Below, piece after piece: positions 22,403 to 33,339 of a stretch of 37,500 nt of DNA. The position numbers and the translations under genes are program-made. Origin of the DNA: Tubiluchus corallicola (lineage: Eukaryota > Priapulida > Priapulimorpha > Priapulimorphida > Tubiluchidae); contig JAQGDQ010000227.1 in NCBI GenBank assembly GCA_030141605.1, positions 60,001 to 97,500 on the forward strand. Reading direction: 5' to 3'. Under the pieces are notes generated by a model that worked only from the letters and a program-made list of their open reading frames with translations, made no database searches and was not told the DNA's origin. Each line of letters begins with the position of its first letter. Position 1 is the stretch's first letter.

Positions 22403-22770
22403 ATAGAACAAGGCAAAATCATTCTCTGAAGCTTTTCATGTGTCGAACAGCTAAAGTATCATTTGATCAATTTTTCTCAAATCGAGTTGTACAGATTTGA
22501 AACTCACTGCCTGCATATGTTGATGGTGCACCCCTCGTAACTGCACAAAATATTAAGTTATTCAAAAGCCGCTTATATAAAGTTAACTTGCATAAATTCC
22601 TTGTACACAATAGACACATGTAAGCAGTTAATCTCTTTGTGTCTTTACCACACTCTTGTAAATATTGTATTTGTATGTTTTTTGCCAACGTGTTTTATAT
22701 TATATTGTTTTATAATAGACTGTATTTTACTATTGCGTGTGAATAAAATAAAAATAAATAAATAAAATAA
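22403..22770 (+). pseudogene. LINE ORF2 3' end (CR1/Jockey-like), plus strand
   Basis: The frame contains KLFMCRTAKVSFDQFFSNRV, then VQI, a stop in place of the usual Trp, and NSLPAYVDGAPLVTAQNIKL, then FKSRLYKVNLHKFL. This is the conserved C-terminus of CR1/Jockey-type LINE ORF2 (FFSNRV..WNSLP...V.A.....FK.RL). It is followed by a UTR and an aaataaaataa tail at 22743-22770. The nonsense change shows it is dead. Confidence 0.8.
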
Positions 22771-22807
22771 ATTGCACTATAGATGTAACTCAGAACTTAC
22801 GCATGAA

Positions 22808-22940
22808 ACCTATTCAGAAAGACTCAAAACCCCTCATTTACGATCGTTAGAAAAGAGACGATTACTAAACGATTTGGTCATGTGTAGAACATAATAGATA
22901 GGAATGTTGATTTAGATCCCGAATTTTTTTACAAGATCAC
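22808..22940 (+). pseudogene. LINE ORF2 fragment just upstream of PDE exon
   Basis: The frame reads YSERLKTPHLRSLEKRRLLN then DLVMCRT, followed by a stop and NVDLDPEFF-like residues. In LINE ORF2 this segment normally precedes the FFSNRV region. The same stretch occurs at 24935-25020 with about 80% similarity by eye. It is a truncated remnant. Confidence 0.7.
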
Positions 22941-23084
22941 TCACTGATTGGACAAAAAGTAACCAGTTGTCTAATGTTGTAATTACAACAAATTTTTTTG
23001 CTGGCCAAGTTTGTGATTGGGCACAGGTTATTATTATTGTTTATGGGTTTTGCTATTAATGGTTTTCATTCGTCTTTCCTGCAG

Positions 23085-23185
23085 CGCTGATTGAGGAAGG
23101 TTACCATAGTAACAATCCATACCATAATGCAACCCATGCTGCGGATGTGACACAAGCGATGCACTGTTATCTGCAAGAACGCAAG
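23085..23185 (+). CDS. PDE7: PDE7-like cyclic-nucleotide phosphodiesterase, internal exon
   Basis: This exon encodes the start of the catalytic domain of a class I phosphodiesterase, the enzyme family that hydrolyses cAMP/cGMP to the 5'-monophosphate. PDE7 enzymes are cAMP-specific. After two bases completing a codon, the frame from 23087 reads [20 protein letters not shown] then [13 protein letters not shown]. The YHN histidine is the family's general acid, and the His of HAAD is the first metal ligand. [13 protein letters not shown] is, from memory, the PDE7-type form. The acceptor is cgtctttcctgcag (ending 23084) and the donor is aag|gtaatc (23186), giving phase 2 entry and phase 0 exit. 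It joins to 37210-37341. Confidence 0.92.
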
Positions 23186-23189
23186 GTAA

Positions 23190-23690
23190 TCGTAGCCGCT
23201 TGACTTTGTGTTTGTTGCTGTCGTCTTAATTAAACCTAATTAGTCTTGACCAAAAATGGGACCCAGTCGGATCGTAGCTAGTACACCACGGAGCAGGGAG
23301 GGGGGGTTAATGACAGTAAAAATGTACTTATTTAGCGCAGTACGTCATTTAAAATCTCAGCAGACTCAACAGTAAAATACATTTAAAATTGATAAGAAAC
23401 TTAATAAAAGACATCAAAAATTAAAAATAATTAATCATAAAAAGTACAATTTAAACGAATGTGTCTTAAGATGTTGTTTAGAACAATCTAATGAATTTGA
23501 AGCAACAGGTAAGTTATTCCAGAGACGTAGAGCTCAGACAGAAAAAGCTTTTTCACCATAGAATACTGTTTTAGGAATTGGGATTGGGTGATGTAAATTA
23601 ATTTGTTCATTAGCATTAGAACGAAGTGTTCGACCAATGTTACGGCGTATTAAAAGATTTCTCCTAGTGCCCCTAGGTCTCGCTTGATAA
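23190..23690. other. Intronic sequence with a possible decayed repeat
   Basis: No gene. The segment 23500-23690 (FEATGKLFQRRRAQTEKAFS in one frame) and its end tgttacggcgtattaaaagat, which recurs at 24437 (tgttaaggcgtattaaaagat), look like pieces of a dispersed repeat I cannot name. Confidence 0.3.
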
Positions 23691-23698
23691 AGACGGCT

Positions 23699-24025
23699 AG
23701 TACTTAGTGGTCAGTCGGGAAGCAAAGATGTGCACTTGTATAATTGTCAGTACTTAGTGGTCAGTCGGGAACCAAAGATGTGTACTTAGTGGTCAGTCGG
23801 GAAGCAAAGATGTGTACTTAGTGGTCAGTCGGGAAGCAAAGTTGTGTACTTAGTGGTCAGTCGGGAAGCAAAGATGTGTACTTGTATAATTGCCAGTACT
23901 TAGTGGTCAGTCGGGAAGCAAAGATGTGTACTTGTATAATTGCCAGTACTTAGTGGTCAGTCGGGAAGCAAAGATGTGTACTTAGTGGTCAGTCGGGAAG
24001 CAAAGATGTGTACTTGTATAATGGC
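23699..24025. repeat. Composite 32/50-bp minisatellite, 8 copies
   Basis: The core gtacttagtggtcagtcggg then aagcaaagatgt is repeated eight times. Some copies are separated by an extra 18 bp (gtacttgtataattgcca), so spacing is either 32 or about 50 bp. Copies are nearly identical, indicating recent expansion. Confidence 0.95.
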
Positions 24026-24930
24026 CCTGTTTACGTTAGTGGTGTATTTTAAAACGGAATAATGCAATATGTACTATTTTAATGTGTGAAATTAAGTAAA
24101 AAAGTTGTTGATAAAATAAAAATTGCTTCAAGGAAAGTAAAAAAATCGTCGTTAAAACGAAATAGTGCATCATTAAGTGAAATAAACTGTCAAATTCTCA
24201 AACGAAATCTACAGGAGAATAATAAAGTACATTTAGGTACAAAGTTACTAATTTGTTACTGAAACTCACGACTGTGATTCAATCCCTGCAAATTGAATAA
24301 AAAGTAATGCAAATTTCACCTGTCACCGTGTTGGTGGAGCACTTGACGTGAGAGAGGGTCAAATGCTGCTGGGACTACTTGCTCAGGTAAAGTAAGCACT
24401 TCTGTTATAACGCAGGTGTCAAATCTATGTTAAAATGTTAAGGCGTATTAAAAGATCAGTAAGGTATGCAGGTATCAGTAGTACTGACAACATTAAGAAC
24501 GTGTTCGTTTGTTGAAATTTTAAGTGCATTAAATGCAAGTCAATTAGTAATATTCTGCGAGCCACTGTAGCTCGACAGTGGAAGCATTGGTATCCCCAAC
24601 CCCTTGATTTTGGTTTTTGATCCCTAAAGGAAAATTTTCCCATTCGAAATGACTCATATTCAACTGACGCGCTAGCTTTTCTCACTGCAAGTTTTTCATT
24701 TTGAAAGATAAAATTTCGTTTTACAGTTTAGTATAGTTATTATACTGAATTACACATGTAGGGTACGTACCATAACCTATTGAGTGTTAGGGGCTCTTGA
24801 CGTCTTAATCCGGCCCAGGGCAGAAACATGCTTTGTCCGTGGTGAAGCTATCAAAACAGTCGAACATGATACTTCGTAGAGCAAGGAGGTTCACTGTTAC
24901 AGCAGGTGCAGTTGTTTGCTGACGAATTAT
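24026..24930. other. Intronic, nothing recognised
   Basis: AT-rich DNA with no supportable frame, array or element end apart from the recurrence of tgttaaggcgtattaaaagat at 24437. Confidence 0.4.
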
Positions 24931-24934
24931 ACGG

Positions 24935-25330
24935 AAACAGACGACACCTAAACTATTTGATCATGCGTTAGAAAATAATACATACGGATGTTGCTTTAGA
25001 TCCCGAATTTTTTTTACAAGAGCATGTTTTTTTACAACTCCCTGATAGCAGAAAAAGCAACCATGGTCTCACTCTGTATCTTCGTTTAACGAAAAAAGGT
25101 TTTGGGTTCTTCTTCTCCAACCGTGTAGCTCAAGTACGGAATTCCTCACCCAGTTTGGTAAATGATGCACCTTTGGTTACTGCTGGTAATTCTAAACTTT
25201 TCAAAAATAGATTGAAATTTTTGAATTTTGATAAATGGCTTGTGTACGACACTTGCATGACGTATGCCTCTCTGTTAACACAGCAAACACGAAAGTTCTT
25301 TGTATGAGGTGTTTACTGCAGTCTTTTTTT
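24935..25330 (+). pseudogene. LINE ORF2 3' end in the PDE intron
   Basis: The frame contains LTLYLRLTKKGFGFFFSNRV, then AQVRNSSPSLVNDAPLVT, then KLFKNRLKFLNFDKWLVYD. This is the CR1/Jockey-like C-terminal signature with Trp and Leu changed (VRNSSP for VWNSLP). It belongs to the same family as 22403-22770 and 22808-22940, but is a separate copy. Upstream it is broken by frame disruptions. Confidence 0.8.
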
Positions 25331-25414
25331 TCTAAAGAAGGAGAAAAAACAAAAAAATACATAAAATTTGCAGTAATGTAATTTGAACAAAACTACAGAA
25401 ATTTGAACAAAAAA

Positions 25415-26155
25415 AAATACACAGAAAATTGCTATTCTAATTAATAAACTTAGATTTACAAAAATCACTTACTTCATTCGGCTAGAGAGAGCACACTGTT
25501 TATGGTTTATGAAGCATGACATTAAATTTCTCATATAAAAATTGCATTATCCACCAATTACAAGTAAGTCTCTGCAATAACTACCAGTCAAGTCTGCCAG
25601 CAATTGCCCACTTGGTCCCCTTTAGTTTTTGGCTCCCTCATGCGGGAAAAATAAAAAAACGAATTATATGGGTAATTGGGTAATTTGCCCATAACACTCT
25701 CTTCGACAACACATCCTTTCTATTATCCTGACTAACATCACCCTGGCGGTGAATTGCGGAAACTTAGTTGATTTTATTCCATTTTCTCAAAAATGCTAAC
25801 TAAGCACCAATTCTCTCTAAAAAGATTTCATGTATTATTGCTTAGTGTAGTATTATTAGCTAACTGTTTCAGGCTAAGGATTTTCGTAATGGTGGTCCTC
25901 TATAGAACTGTGGTCCTGGAGACCTCTGGCTCATAGACAATAAAAAAATTACGAAGGTTTTATCGGATGTGTCATAGCTGACTTAGCGCTTCTGTGTTCT
26001 ATAAACATGGTCACGAACCTTTTCAAGAATCCTCCCACCCACCAATAATCAATAATACTCACTTTCCAAGTGGTGACATTCACTCGCGAACATCGCGCAT
26101 GCGAACACCTACCCAGCATAAAATGCCTAACGTAATCGGAGCTTAACTGGAAAAA
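25415..26155. other. Intronic, nothing recognised
   Basis: AT-rich sequence without convincing frames or repeats. Confidence 0.4.
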
Positions 26156-26159
26156 TCTT

Positions 26160-26395
26160 AACATCAGCGCTCCGTAGGGGGCAACCCTGAAAAAGGAGGA
26201 CCGACAGCTAGGTCACCTAGCGCAAGTAAACAGCTACAAACATCGAAATTCCGAGTTGGGGCGAGTTCGGGAGCCAAAGCACCAGGCGGGCGGCGGGTCA
26301 CGTGCCCGGTTTCGGAGTGCCACCTGGCGACGTTGGATGCGCTTTTCCTTGGGGAGCAATTAGCCGCTGATGAGAGCAACTACGCTTCGTTAATG
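26160..26395. other. GC-rich island inside the intron
   Basis: About 230 bp with clearly higher GC and several CpGs (for example gcgggcggcgggtcacgtgc near 26286) sits in AT-rich DNA. Its minus strand has a 71-codon frame with no recognised motif. It could be a diverged transposon piece, an old exon or a regulatory element; nothing decides between them. Confidence 0.4.
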
Positions 26396-26661
26396 CAGTC
26401 TTTCCGCTACATGAAATATCCACGAAGCGTGATTAATCAATTCGCATTTTGCTCATTACTACCTGTAATTACATGAAGCTGTAGTGAATGAGATAGGCAG
26501 CACATTACAAACCTTTGCAACATAGCAGTCCTTGTAGAGCTCAGCTTGTGAAGCCTAATCTTGTAATGGCTAAAAACAGAACAGAACAGTCAATCCTTTT
26601 GAGGTCAATTATTGCTTGCTTACTGAGAATAATGCTGCAGACCACGTGATATCGTAATCAC

Positions 26662-27064
26662 TAGTGGTGAGCATCAAACCGGAAGGTTCAAGTTCGATTC
26701 GAACGAGTTTTTTTAGTTCGAATTCGATTCGAACCTACAAATATAATTTCGAATAATTCAGTACTTTAACCACACACGTTCTTTATCATTAAAACGTTTG
26801 AAATATCATGCATATAGCATAATTTAGCTGTGATATCTGTGCACAAATTTTAAACAAATTATTGGTGGTTTTACTGCAGAACAAAATTGAGTAATATGCA
26901 TGATCTTTGTAAGAATGATTTTTACTAGTGGTTCGAAAACTTGTTCGAAAATCTTTCAATCTCAATTCGAATTCGAAATACTAAAGTTCGGTTCGATTCG
27001 AATTCGAAAGTCACAAATTCGATTCGATTTGAATTCGCTTGCTGGTAGAGAATACTCACCCCGA
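26662..27064. mobile_element. hAT-type MITE rich in TTCGAA
   Basis: The direct repeat gtaatcac (8 bp, perfect) flanks it at 26654-26661 and 27065-27072. The ends are tagtggtgagcatc and, in reverse, tcggggtgagtatt, an imperfect 14-bp terminal repeat. Subterminal regions on both sides are packed with ttcgaattcgattcgaa motifs, which are self-complementary. An 8-bp duplication with a TAG-type terminus is the hAT pattern. No transposase, so non-autonomous. Confidence 0.8.
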
Positions 27065-27189
27065 GTAATCACATGTATTAATGCCATAGATATCTTAGAA
27101 TTAATGAACTGTATCACCGCGAATGTCTATTGTTTCTACACAAGTATTATAATGGACTTCTTCCTTCTACATTTGTCAATTATTTAACA

Positions 27190-27366
27190 CAAACTTAACA
27201 CAACAAATCTATAAATACTTTACTCGTGGAGCTGTTGGTAACTTTTATCCTCTTGCCATTCACACTAGTTACGATTACCGAAGTCCTTCATATACTGTTA
27301 TCCAACAATGGGCTCAAATTCCTCCTTGGGCAAAATAACTTCAATTACAACGTTTTAAAAAGTATA
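27190..27366. other. Intronic stretch left of the pogo-like element
   Basis: A frame at about 27225-27345 (RGAVGNFYPLAIHTSYDYRS in part) is open for some 40 codons, ending in a stop. I recognise no family and no splice sites. It may be a transposon remnant. Confidence 0.25.
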
Positions 27367-27368
27367 TA

Positions 27369-28337
27369 TCGTAAAACGGGGTGAGTTCGCCACTTTTTAG
27401 GGGTATTTTTTACGTTTCCTGCCATAGCAAGAGAATTACCCAACCGATTTTCTTAGTTCAAGCTTTATATTGCCTTTCGAATGAAACAGTATCGTGGGGT
27501 GAATTCGCCACTAACAATTTACACTGTTTAATGCCATTCTAGGCAGCTGAAGTTAACTGGTTGTGATTGGCTGGTTAGGGGTGAGTTCGCCACCCTATGA
27601 AAAAATTATAAAAAATGTCTAGTTTTAGTTTTCAAATAGAAACTTCTACGTTGGCAAAGAAGGCTTGAACGTCTTGTGCACTGATCTTATTGCGGGCGCC
27701 CTTGATGTTGCCAGCCACTCTGAAAACCAGATTGTTCCTTCGGGCGAATGATTTGACAAAGTCTATTCCAGGGGTGTTTGCCTTGAATCGTCGTTCCTGG
27801 ATTCCCTTCGCGTCAAGAACACTCTTAATCACTAGTCGGAGATCGATGGCAGTCATTGGGAACCCCCACTCAGCGGCCACTTGGAGTGTTGGCGATTTCG
27901 TGCTCCTCGGCGGCGGAGAACACTGGCTGATCTCCGGTCTTCCGCGGATGACTTCCTGAGAGTTTATCAGAAAGGGTCTTTCTTGGAACTCCGAATTGCC
28001 TCGCCGCTGCGCTGATTGTCCTGTTGGTATTCTTGACGGCATGTAGGGCAGCTTCCAGAGCTTCTGGGGTATAATTTTCGTATCTATGACCCGGTACAGG
28101 GGTGCAGGTGCGTGGCATGTTAAGTAGTAAGAAATAGTAGACAAATAATATGTAGCGCAGAATGGAATACTTCTAGTGCGAATTGAAAGAAGATAACTGT
28201 CTCAAACTGTTTATAATGACGGTGATCATAATATCTGTTCATTAAACACTGAACAATAGTTACAGCAAACCTAAAATGACCATTACGTAAGGGGTGGCGA
28301 ACTCACCCTCGGGTGGCGAACTCACCCCGTTTTACGG
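27369..28337. mobile_element. pogo/Tc1-mariner-like DNA transposon, 969 bp
   Basis: A perfect 23-bp inverted repeat begins gtaaaacggggtgagttcgc (27371-27393) and its complement is at 28313-28335. The repeat extends imperfectly to a TA on each side (27367-27368, 28338-28339), the target duplication of this superfamily. The motif ggggtga[ga]ttcgccac also occurs at 27496-27511 and 27578-27593, and inverted at 28294-28308. That gives five copies counting the TIRs, plausible transposase-binding sites. It contains the truncated transposase listed separately. Confidence 0.88.
27632..28118 (-). pseudogene. Truncated pogo-like transposase, DNA-binding part only
   Basis: The minus-strand frame from ATG at 28118 contains ISAAARQFGVPRKTLSDKL, a psq-type helix-turn-helix. 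After a frameshift near 27885-27895 (within acactccaag), the other frame continues with AAEWGFPMTAIDLRLVIKSV and a second HTH/CENP-B-like stretch ending NKISAQDVQAFFANVEVSI, stop. The DDE catalytic domain, which should follow for some 200-300 residues, is absent; only about 240 bp remain to the TIR. It is a deletion derivative that cannot transpose on its own. Confidence 0.8.
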
Positions 28338-28375
28338 TATCTGATTTGTTACTAACTCGGTACCTAACCTAACCT

Positions 28376-28485
28376 ACTAATTAACTGAATATTGTTTTAA
28401 CTTTGACAATATGATTGTGTTAAAATGTATACTTTTTATCGGATTTGAAAATGGGGTTGTATACGAAAAATCATCCTGTCTTCCT
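28376..28485 (-). mobile_element. TTAA MITE left-end fragment, inverted
   Basis: It ends catcctgtcttcct next to TTAA (28486-28489). Going inward it carries the type 1 left-end sequence (gtgttaaaatgtatactttt). It stops after about 110 bp, 38 bp from the pogo-like element. Confidence 0.75.
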
Positions 28486-28788
28486 TTAAAGTAAATGCTA
28501 AGCCTTCTGGGAGGGACTTAGCAATAAAAGTGTGACAAGTGCGTCGTTACAGTAAAATCACTTTGAAGTCGCGATCATTTCACGCTTGGGAAGCCCTTTT
28601 TCAACGTCAACTTTTCTACCTATGACGTTGATCATCAGCTGAAGAGAAACAGCGCACGAGTAAGAATGTTGAAGGCGGATGCGGGCGAATTAGAGGGTGG
28701 CTCCGTCTGAGAGGGCCCCGTATTTCATTAGGCTGATGTCCTTAAAAAGTGATAATTCGTAGACAGTGATAACCTGTAGACAGCTTAA

Positions 28789-29336
28789 AGGAAAACCGGA
28801 CCATTGTTTAGATTCGATCTCATTTTATTTTACTGTTTAAAATATACATTTTCTTGCCTATAAAGGTTAGGAGTTGTTTCTTATATTTGAATAATTAGCT
28901 TAGAAAGTTAATTAGCGGCAACAGAACACAGCTATTGCTTACGTCACAAACTAACCACAGTTTGTGCAATGGCTGGCTTCTTCCCTTGCGCGTCAAGCAC
29001 GTTTGCGTAAGTGTTACAGTACTGCTTAAACGCGTGATGTCACGAAAATGAGCTCTACGTCATGTGACGTCAGAAACTAGCACTGCAGTTCATCATCATG
29101 CTTATCACGGTACCGCCTTCTGTTTGTCGGCCAAGCGCACGTGACAAAAAGGCGCCGTTGCCATTCTTAGTAGATTCACAGAGCCGCGCGTAGCTTTGAA
29201 GGTTTAACAGAATTTGAGTATCCGAGGTAATTATTATTTAATCTAAGTTTAGATTTAAAATAAGCTATTTTAGTTTTCAATATTTTAGAGCATTCTTTAT
29301 TCTGAACTAATGTTTACACAATCGTCCGGTTTTCCT
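28789..29336 (+). mobile_element. TTAA MITE, interior type 2, copy A (548 bp)
   Basis: It starts aggaaaaccggaccattgtt after TTAA (28785-28788). It ends, in reverse, aggaaaaccggacgattgtg, followed by ataa (one change from TTAA). The terminal repeat is thus about 20 bp with one or two mismatches. The interior is shared with 15095-15499 but differs from type 1, although the ends are nearly the same. No coding capacity. Confidence 0.85.
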
Positions 29337-31234
29337 ATAAAGATTGAATAGAGCGTCTTCGTTCAAGCCATCGTGCCACGTTGTAGATTTTGCTAGATTC
29401 TGTTTACCTGTCTTAATAAAGCACTTTGTTCATGTAGCTTTGCGCTGAGTCTGCTTAAAGCAAGCCTATGGCAATCCAGGTTTTTTACTGCGTAATTTTA
29501 CCAGCTTTCTGCTAGGCGAAAAACACGCTAAACTAATCATTTTACGAAGCCATTAATTTTCTTACGTACAAACACCCATTCACTATATGGATTTGGAGCC
29601 AGGAAGACTCTACCTCCCGCAAAGAAAATCTTTTAAAAGACAGAAACAATTTTCTCTCGGAGTTAATTAGCAATGTCCCGCTTTGCTGTAACACTTAGAC
29701 TACTAGTAACACTAAACTTTAAACAACATTTGAAGTTCATCTCATATCCGCCTGATAGATCTTTAACAACCACTAGACCACATGTATCTATGATGTTTAC
29801 CGCAAGTACAAACTGTTTTTAAATTACCCAAATAAACAAGCCCAGAACTGCAGAAGTTTGGTTGTGTCTAGATAACGTTTAATTGCTCTTCTTGCGGGAT
29901 TCAGTGTTATTTTTTCAACCAGACATTTTGATAAATAACATTTCAGCGGCCCTATACTGTACGGTTCTTTTAACCATCGGAAGTGACGTAAAAATGACGT
30001 AATTTGAAAATTTTGGTGTCAATTTATGTAATAACTAACCTGCGTTTCTTGTTAATTTATATTATAACATTTATAGCATAAAATATTAAAATTTTCTGCA
30101 CGTGAACAAACTTATTACCCGCTTATAAAACTTGATATCGTGTTTATTACTTATAAAAAACATTAATCAAAGAATATTACTAAAGTGTTTGCTATGAATA
30201 GCATTTCAACCGTTAAATTAGAGGCTCGTTTGCCGCTGTGCATTTTCACTAATAATTACATTATGTGTAGTGAACGTTTCCAGTGGGAAACGCCTGGAAC
30301 TTATCGTTGGGAGCAGTGGGGCGGCTCGTAGCTAAAATTAGTGGGAGTGCTGCTTTAGAAAGTTTTTAGCTATTGTTTTAATACTGTGTAAAACGTAACA
30401 AACATGTGTAATTTTAATGTTGTAGTTATGTTTGAAAATCAGGTGTTGAACGGCCTGATTTCTTAACTGCAACTTTCTCATGGAGAGACAACTGTGAAAA
30501 ATTAAGCTGTTGTAGTTCACTTACAGTTACAGAACTTATTTCTTGTGGATGCAAGGCGTCCATTATTAAATAATTTATGTTTTAAGCACAGACGCTAAGT
30601 TTACACTTTATCACATCCAAGAATATGACGGTACACGGTAAGCACGTGGCAATTGTTACTGCGATAGACACAGTACTTTTCTACCTAGCAGCAGACGCTA
30701 GTGTACAGCCTGTTGCCTCAGGCATGCGCTCAACAGCCAAACACCACATTGCTTGGACTGTGAAGTAAATTGTACTTCCCTCACGGTTTTGCACAAGTAT
30801 AAAAAAGAACTAAAGAAAAAAGACTTATTATATTGAATATTATCGATAATAATGAGTGAAAACGAGGGGGGTGCTGTAGTACCACAGTACCTATACACGA
30901 GCTGCCACTCTTTGGGAGATGAAATCAAAATATAAATTAATTTGCGGAAAAATTGAAATTCAAGAAGCTGCTGACGTTGATCCGTTAAGCAAAAGTTTAT
31001 CCGTGATAATCCTCGGCCGAGCGCTGAAACTTATAATGAGATTACGTCCCCCGTGCAATCTGTATCAATAGAGAGACCTGGGCAGTCTGCTCTTTTACTC
31101 AATTCGATTGGAAAATAAACTTGTATTTAACCAAGGACTAAGCTTAATGCTGGCAATACGGTGAAGAGCTTACTGTGACATATTGTACTGGCTGTAACGT
31201 TTTCAACGAGAAGCTTTGAATTTAAGTTCCATTA
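29337..31234. other. Intronic, nothing recognised (1.9 kb)
   Basis: AT-rich with no tandem arrays, element ends or conserved frames that I can identify. This is the longest featureless part of the intron. Confidence 0.45.
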
Positions 31235-31238
31235 TTAA

Positions 31239-31843
31239 AAGAAGACAGGATGATTTTTCATATACTACCCCATTTTCAAGTCCGATAAAAAGTATACATT
31301 TTAACACAATTAATACTGCTAAAGCGTTTCTGATAATTAAATAATAGATTAAAAAACTTAATTAACGGCGTGCGAGCCCAACTATTCATGACATCACAAA
31401 CTAACATAATTTTCAACACCTAAAACATTCCATGAGTGTGTTGCACGTGCTCGCGAAAGAGAAATTTGAAGTGCAGTGCTACTGTAAGATATGTAGTGTG
31501 TTGTACTAAAACTAGTTTTAAGATAAAAATTCAAATTTCAAATTTACCGCTGTGCTCAAGCATGAGTTGTCGAACGTGTGTAATTCGTCACAAATGAACA
31601 CATCTCAACTTAGTGGTACAGCACCTGTTTTTGTGCAATGCGTTTCCGAAATGCAGGCGCTAACTAGAAAATGGCGAAATGCATGTAATGTGAAAAACTA
31701 GGAGCGCGAACGCGAAATCGTGTTTGTGTGGAAATAATTCTTTCACGTAAGTCATTTTTGAAAAAAAAACGGGTTGTTTCCTTTCAATATTTTAAAGAAT
31801 AGATTGTTTTGATCTACAGTTTAAAATTGAATCCGACTTTGCT
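31239..31843 (+). mobile_element. TTAA MITE, type 1, most complete copy (605 bp)
   Basis: TTAA flanks it at 31235-31238 and 31844-31847. The left end is aagaagacaggatgattttt; the right end, in reverse, is agcaaagtcggattcaattt. The full type 1 interior is present, with cgtttctgataattaaataa, gtgttgtactaaaactag and agattgttttgatctacag. It serves as a reference for the truncated and inverted copies. Confidence 0.85.
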
Positions 31844-31847
31844 TTAA

Positions 31848-32071
31848 GCAAAATAAGCACATGCTTAGGGCCTCAGTGGAAGAGGAACGTCAGACAGTTT
31901 TTTCAAGTCGAATAATTACCAAAAAGTAAAAGATACGTGTGACGGTTTCCGTGTTTGTTAATCAAGATGACGGTACTGAGGGCATCGAGATTCTGGCTAC
32001 TGACCAGCCTGAGTTTGTTCACTTCCCATATGATGAGGCTGGTTGATTAAATAATGTATCACAGTACATTT
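31848..32071. other. Intronic spacer, nothing recognised
   Basis: There is no supportable feature in this 224-bp interval between a MITE and a LINE end. Confidence 0.4.
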
Positions 32072-32665
32072 AGTTTAAACATAATTTATTTAGTATTGGA
32101 TCAGACAGTTTGAACAACATGATTTAGGATCCTCACCACAACAGTCTTTATACACTATTTACAAGAACATTTACAGTAAGAATTGACTATAACTACACAA
32201 GCTGACAAGTTTTACTACAAGATTACATTAGACATTAGTAGAAAATGACGGTTAGAAAATATTAATGTACGAATATTTAAGAACGATGCATTTTATATCA
32301 GATAGAAACTACTGGAAGCGTTTAGTACGTAATATAAAGTCGTGTATGCATTCATTGCATTGGAATATTTTACAGTTAGCAACATAGTTAAATTCATCTT
32401 TTCCGAGTAATAACAACTTCAACAGATCATTAGTTCCTAAGGCAGCTAATTAGTTTCGGGCAGAAGTATTGCATTTAATTTATCAAACATAACAACCCTA
32501 GCTAGTTGATACAATGGGCAGTGCAACAAAAAGTGTTCAACAGACTCAAATCGAAATCCACAGTTACAATTCGGCAATATTGGATGACCGTTATTATCTT
32601 TACAGCCTTTAGAGTGTATTTCAAATGCGGTAATGCTTATAAAAATGTCGTGTTACCGAAAAGAG
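32072..32665 (-). pseudogene. LINE ORF2 3' end plus UTR, minus strand, copy 1
   Basis: Read on the minus strand, it contains HPILPNCNCGFRFESVEHFL, then LHCPLYQLARVVMFDKLNAI, with Cys-X-Cys and His-Cys positions of the C-terminal zinc-knuckle-like motif. After a frame change it continues LLLLGKDEFNYVANCKIFQ then a stop. About 250 bp of UTR follow, ending at 32072. The same sequence recurs at 36093-36570. The upstream boundary is uncertain. Confidence 0.75.
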
Positions 32666-32669
32666 GATA

Positions 32670-33335
32670 ATATTGCTTTTGACTGTATGTATTTGATCAC
32701 ATGGTGGTGATGAATACTATGTGTAGCTTGCTAGCTTACTACGTGACTTCTAAAATAGAAGAAAATGGCATGGGGGTGCGATAATCTTTTCAGTGCAAAG
32801 AGCTTCTTCGTGAAATAATTCAGCACTGAGAGAAGGTCACGTGTTGCAGCTGTAAATGAAAAATCAAAATTCGAATTTAATTTCGGTTTAGCTAATAGTG
32901 AAATTACAAGAATTCCTTTACGTCTGGCGGAGTCAGTTTTTACTCTTCGTGTAACTCCTCATGTTACAGTCTTTTTCTCAAGTTTAAATTTATTTAGCAC
33001 TTGTTCTTGGCAATTCGAGGAAATGGCGACAAGCTAAAATAAATTTACACTTGACGAAACGCGAACCCTCAGCCTTTGATTTTAGTTTCAAATCACTCTA
33101 TCAAGAGTGCTAGTTTCAAGCCTCTCTGTCAACTAAGCCACGCTGTACTCTGTCAAAGTATACATATGACAGTTTATTCGCAGTTTAAATGCGTGAAGGA
33201 AGTTGATCACGTGGTCAGAAGTTACTCCAACAATAACTATTACAACGAGGAAAGAAACAGTAAAGAAAGCACCCATAAGTACAGAGTAATAGATGGGACA
33301 AACAGACATTCTGCGCAGTTTCAGATTCAGTAAGT
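32670..33335. other. Intronic, nothing certain
   Basis: It may contain more of the minus-strand LINE, but no conserved ORF2 motif was visible. No host exon seen. Confidence 0.35.
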
Positions 33336-33339
33336 TTGA

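Noticed and set aside
23699-24025. CRISPR-like direct repeats with spacers
   Set aside because: The 18-bp spacer is the same each time, so this is a composite minisatellite.
27690-27959. Plus-strand 89-codon frame
   Set aside because: It is the antisense shadow of the truncated transposase on the minus strand.
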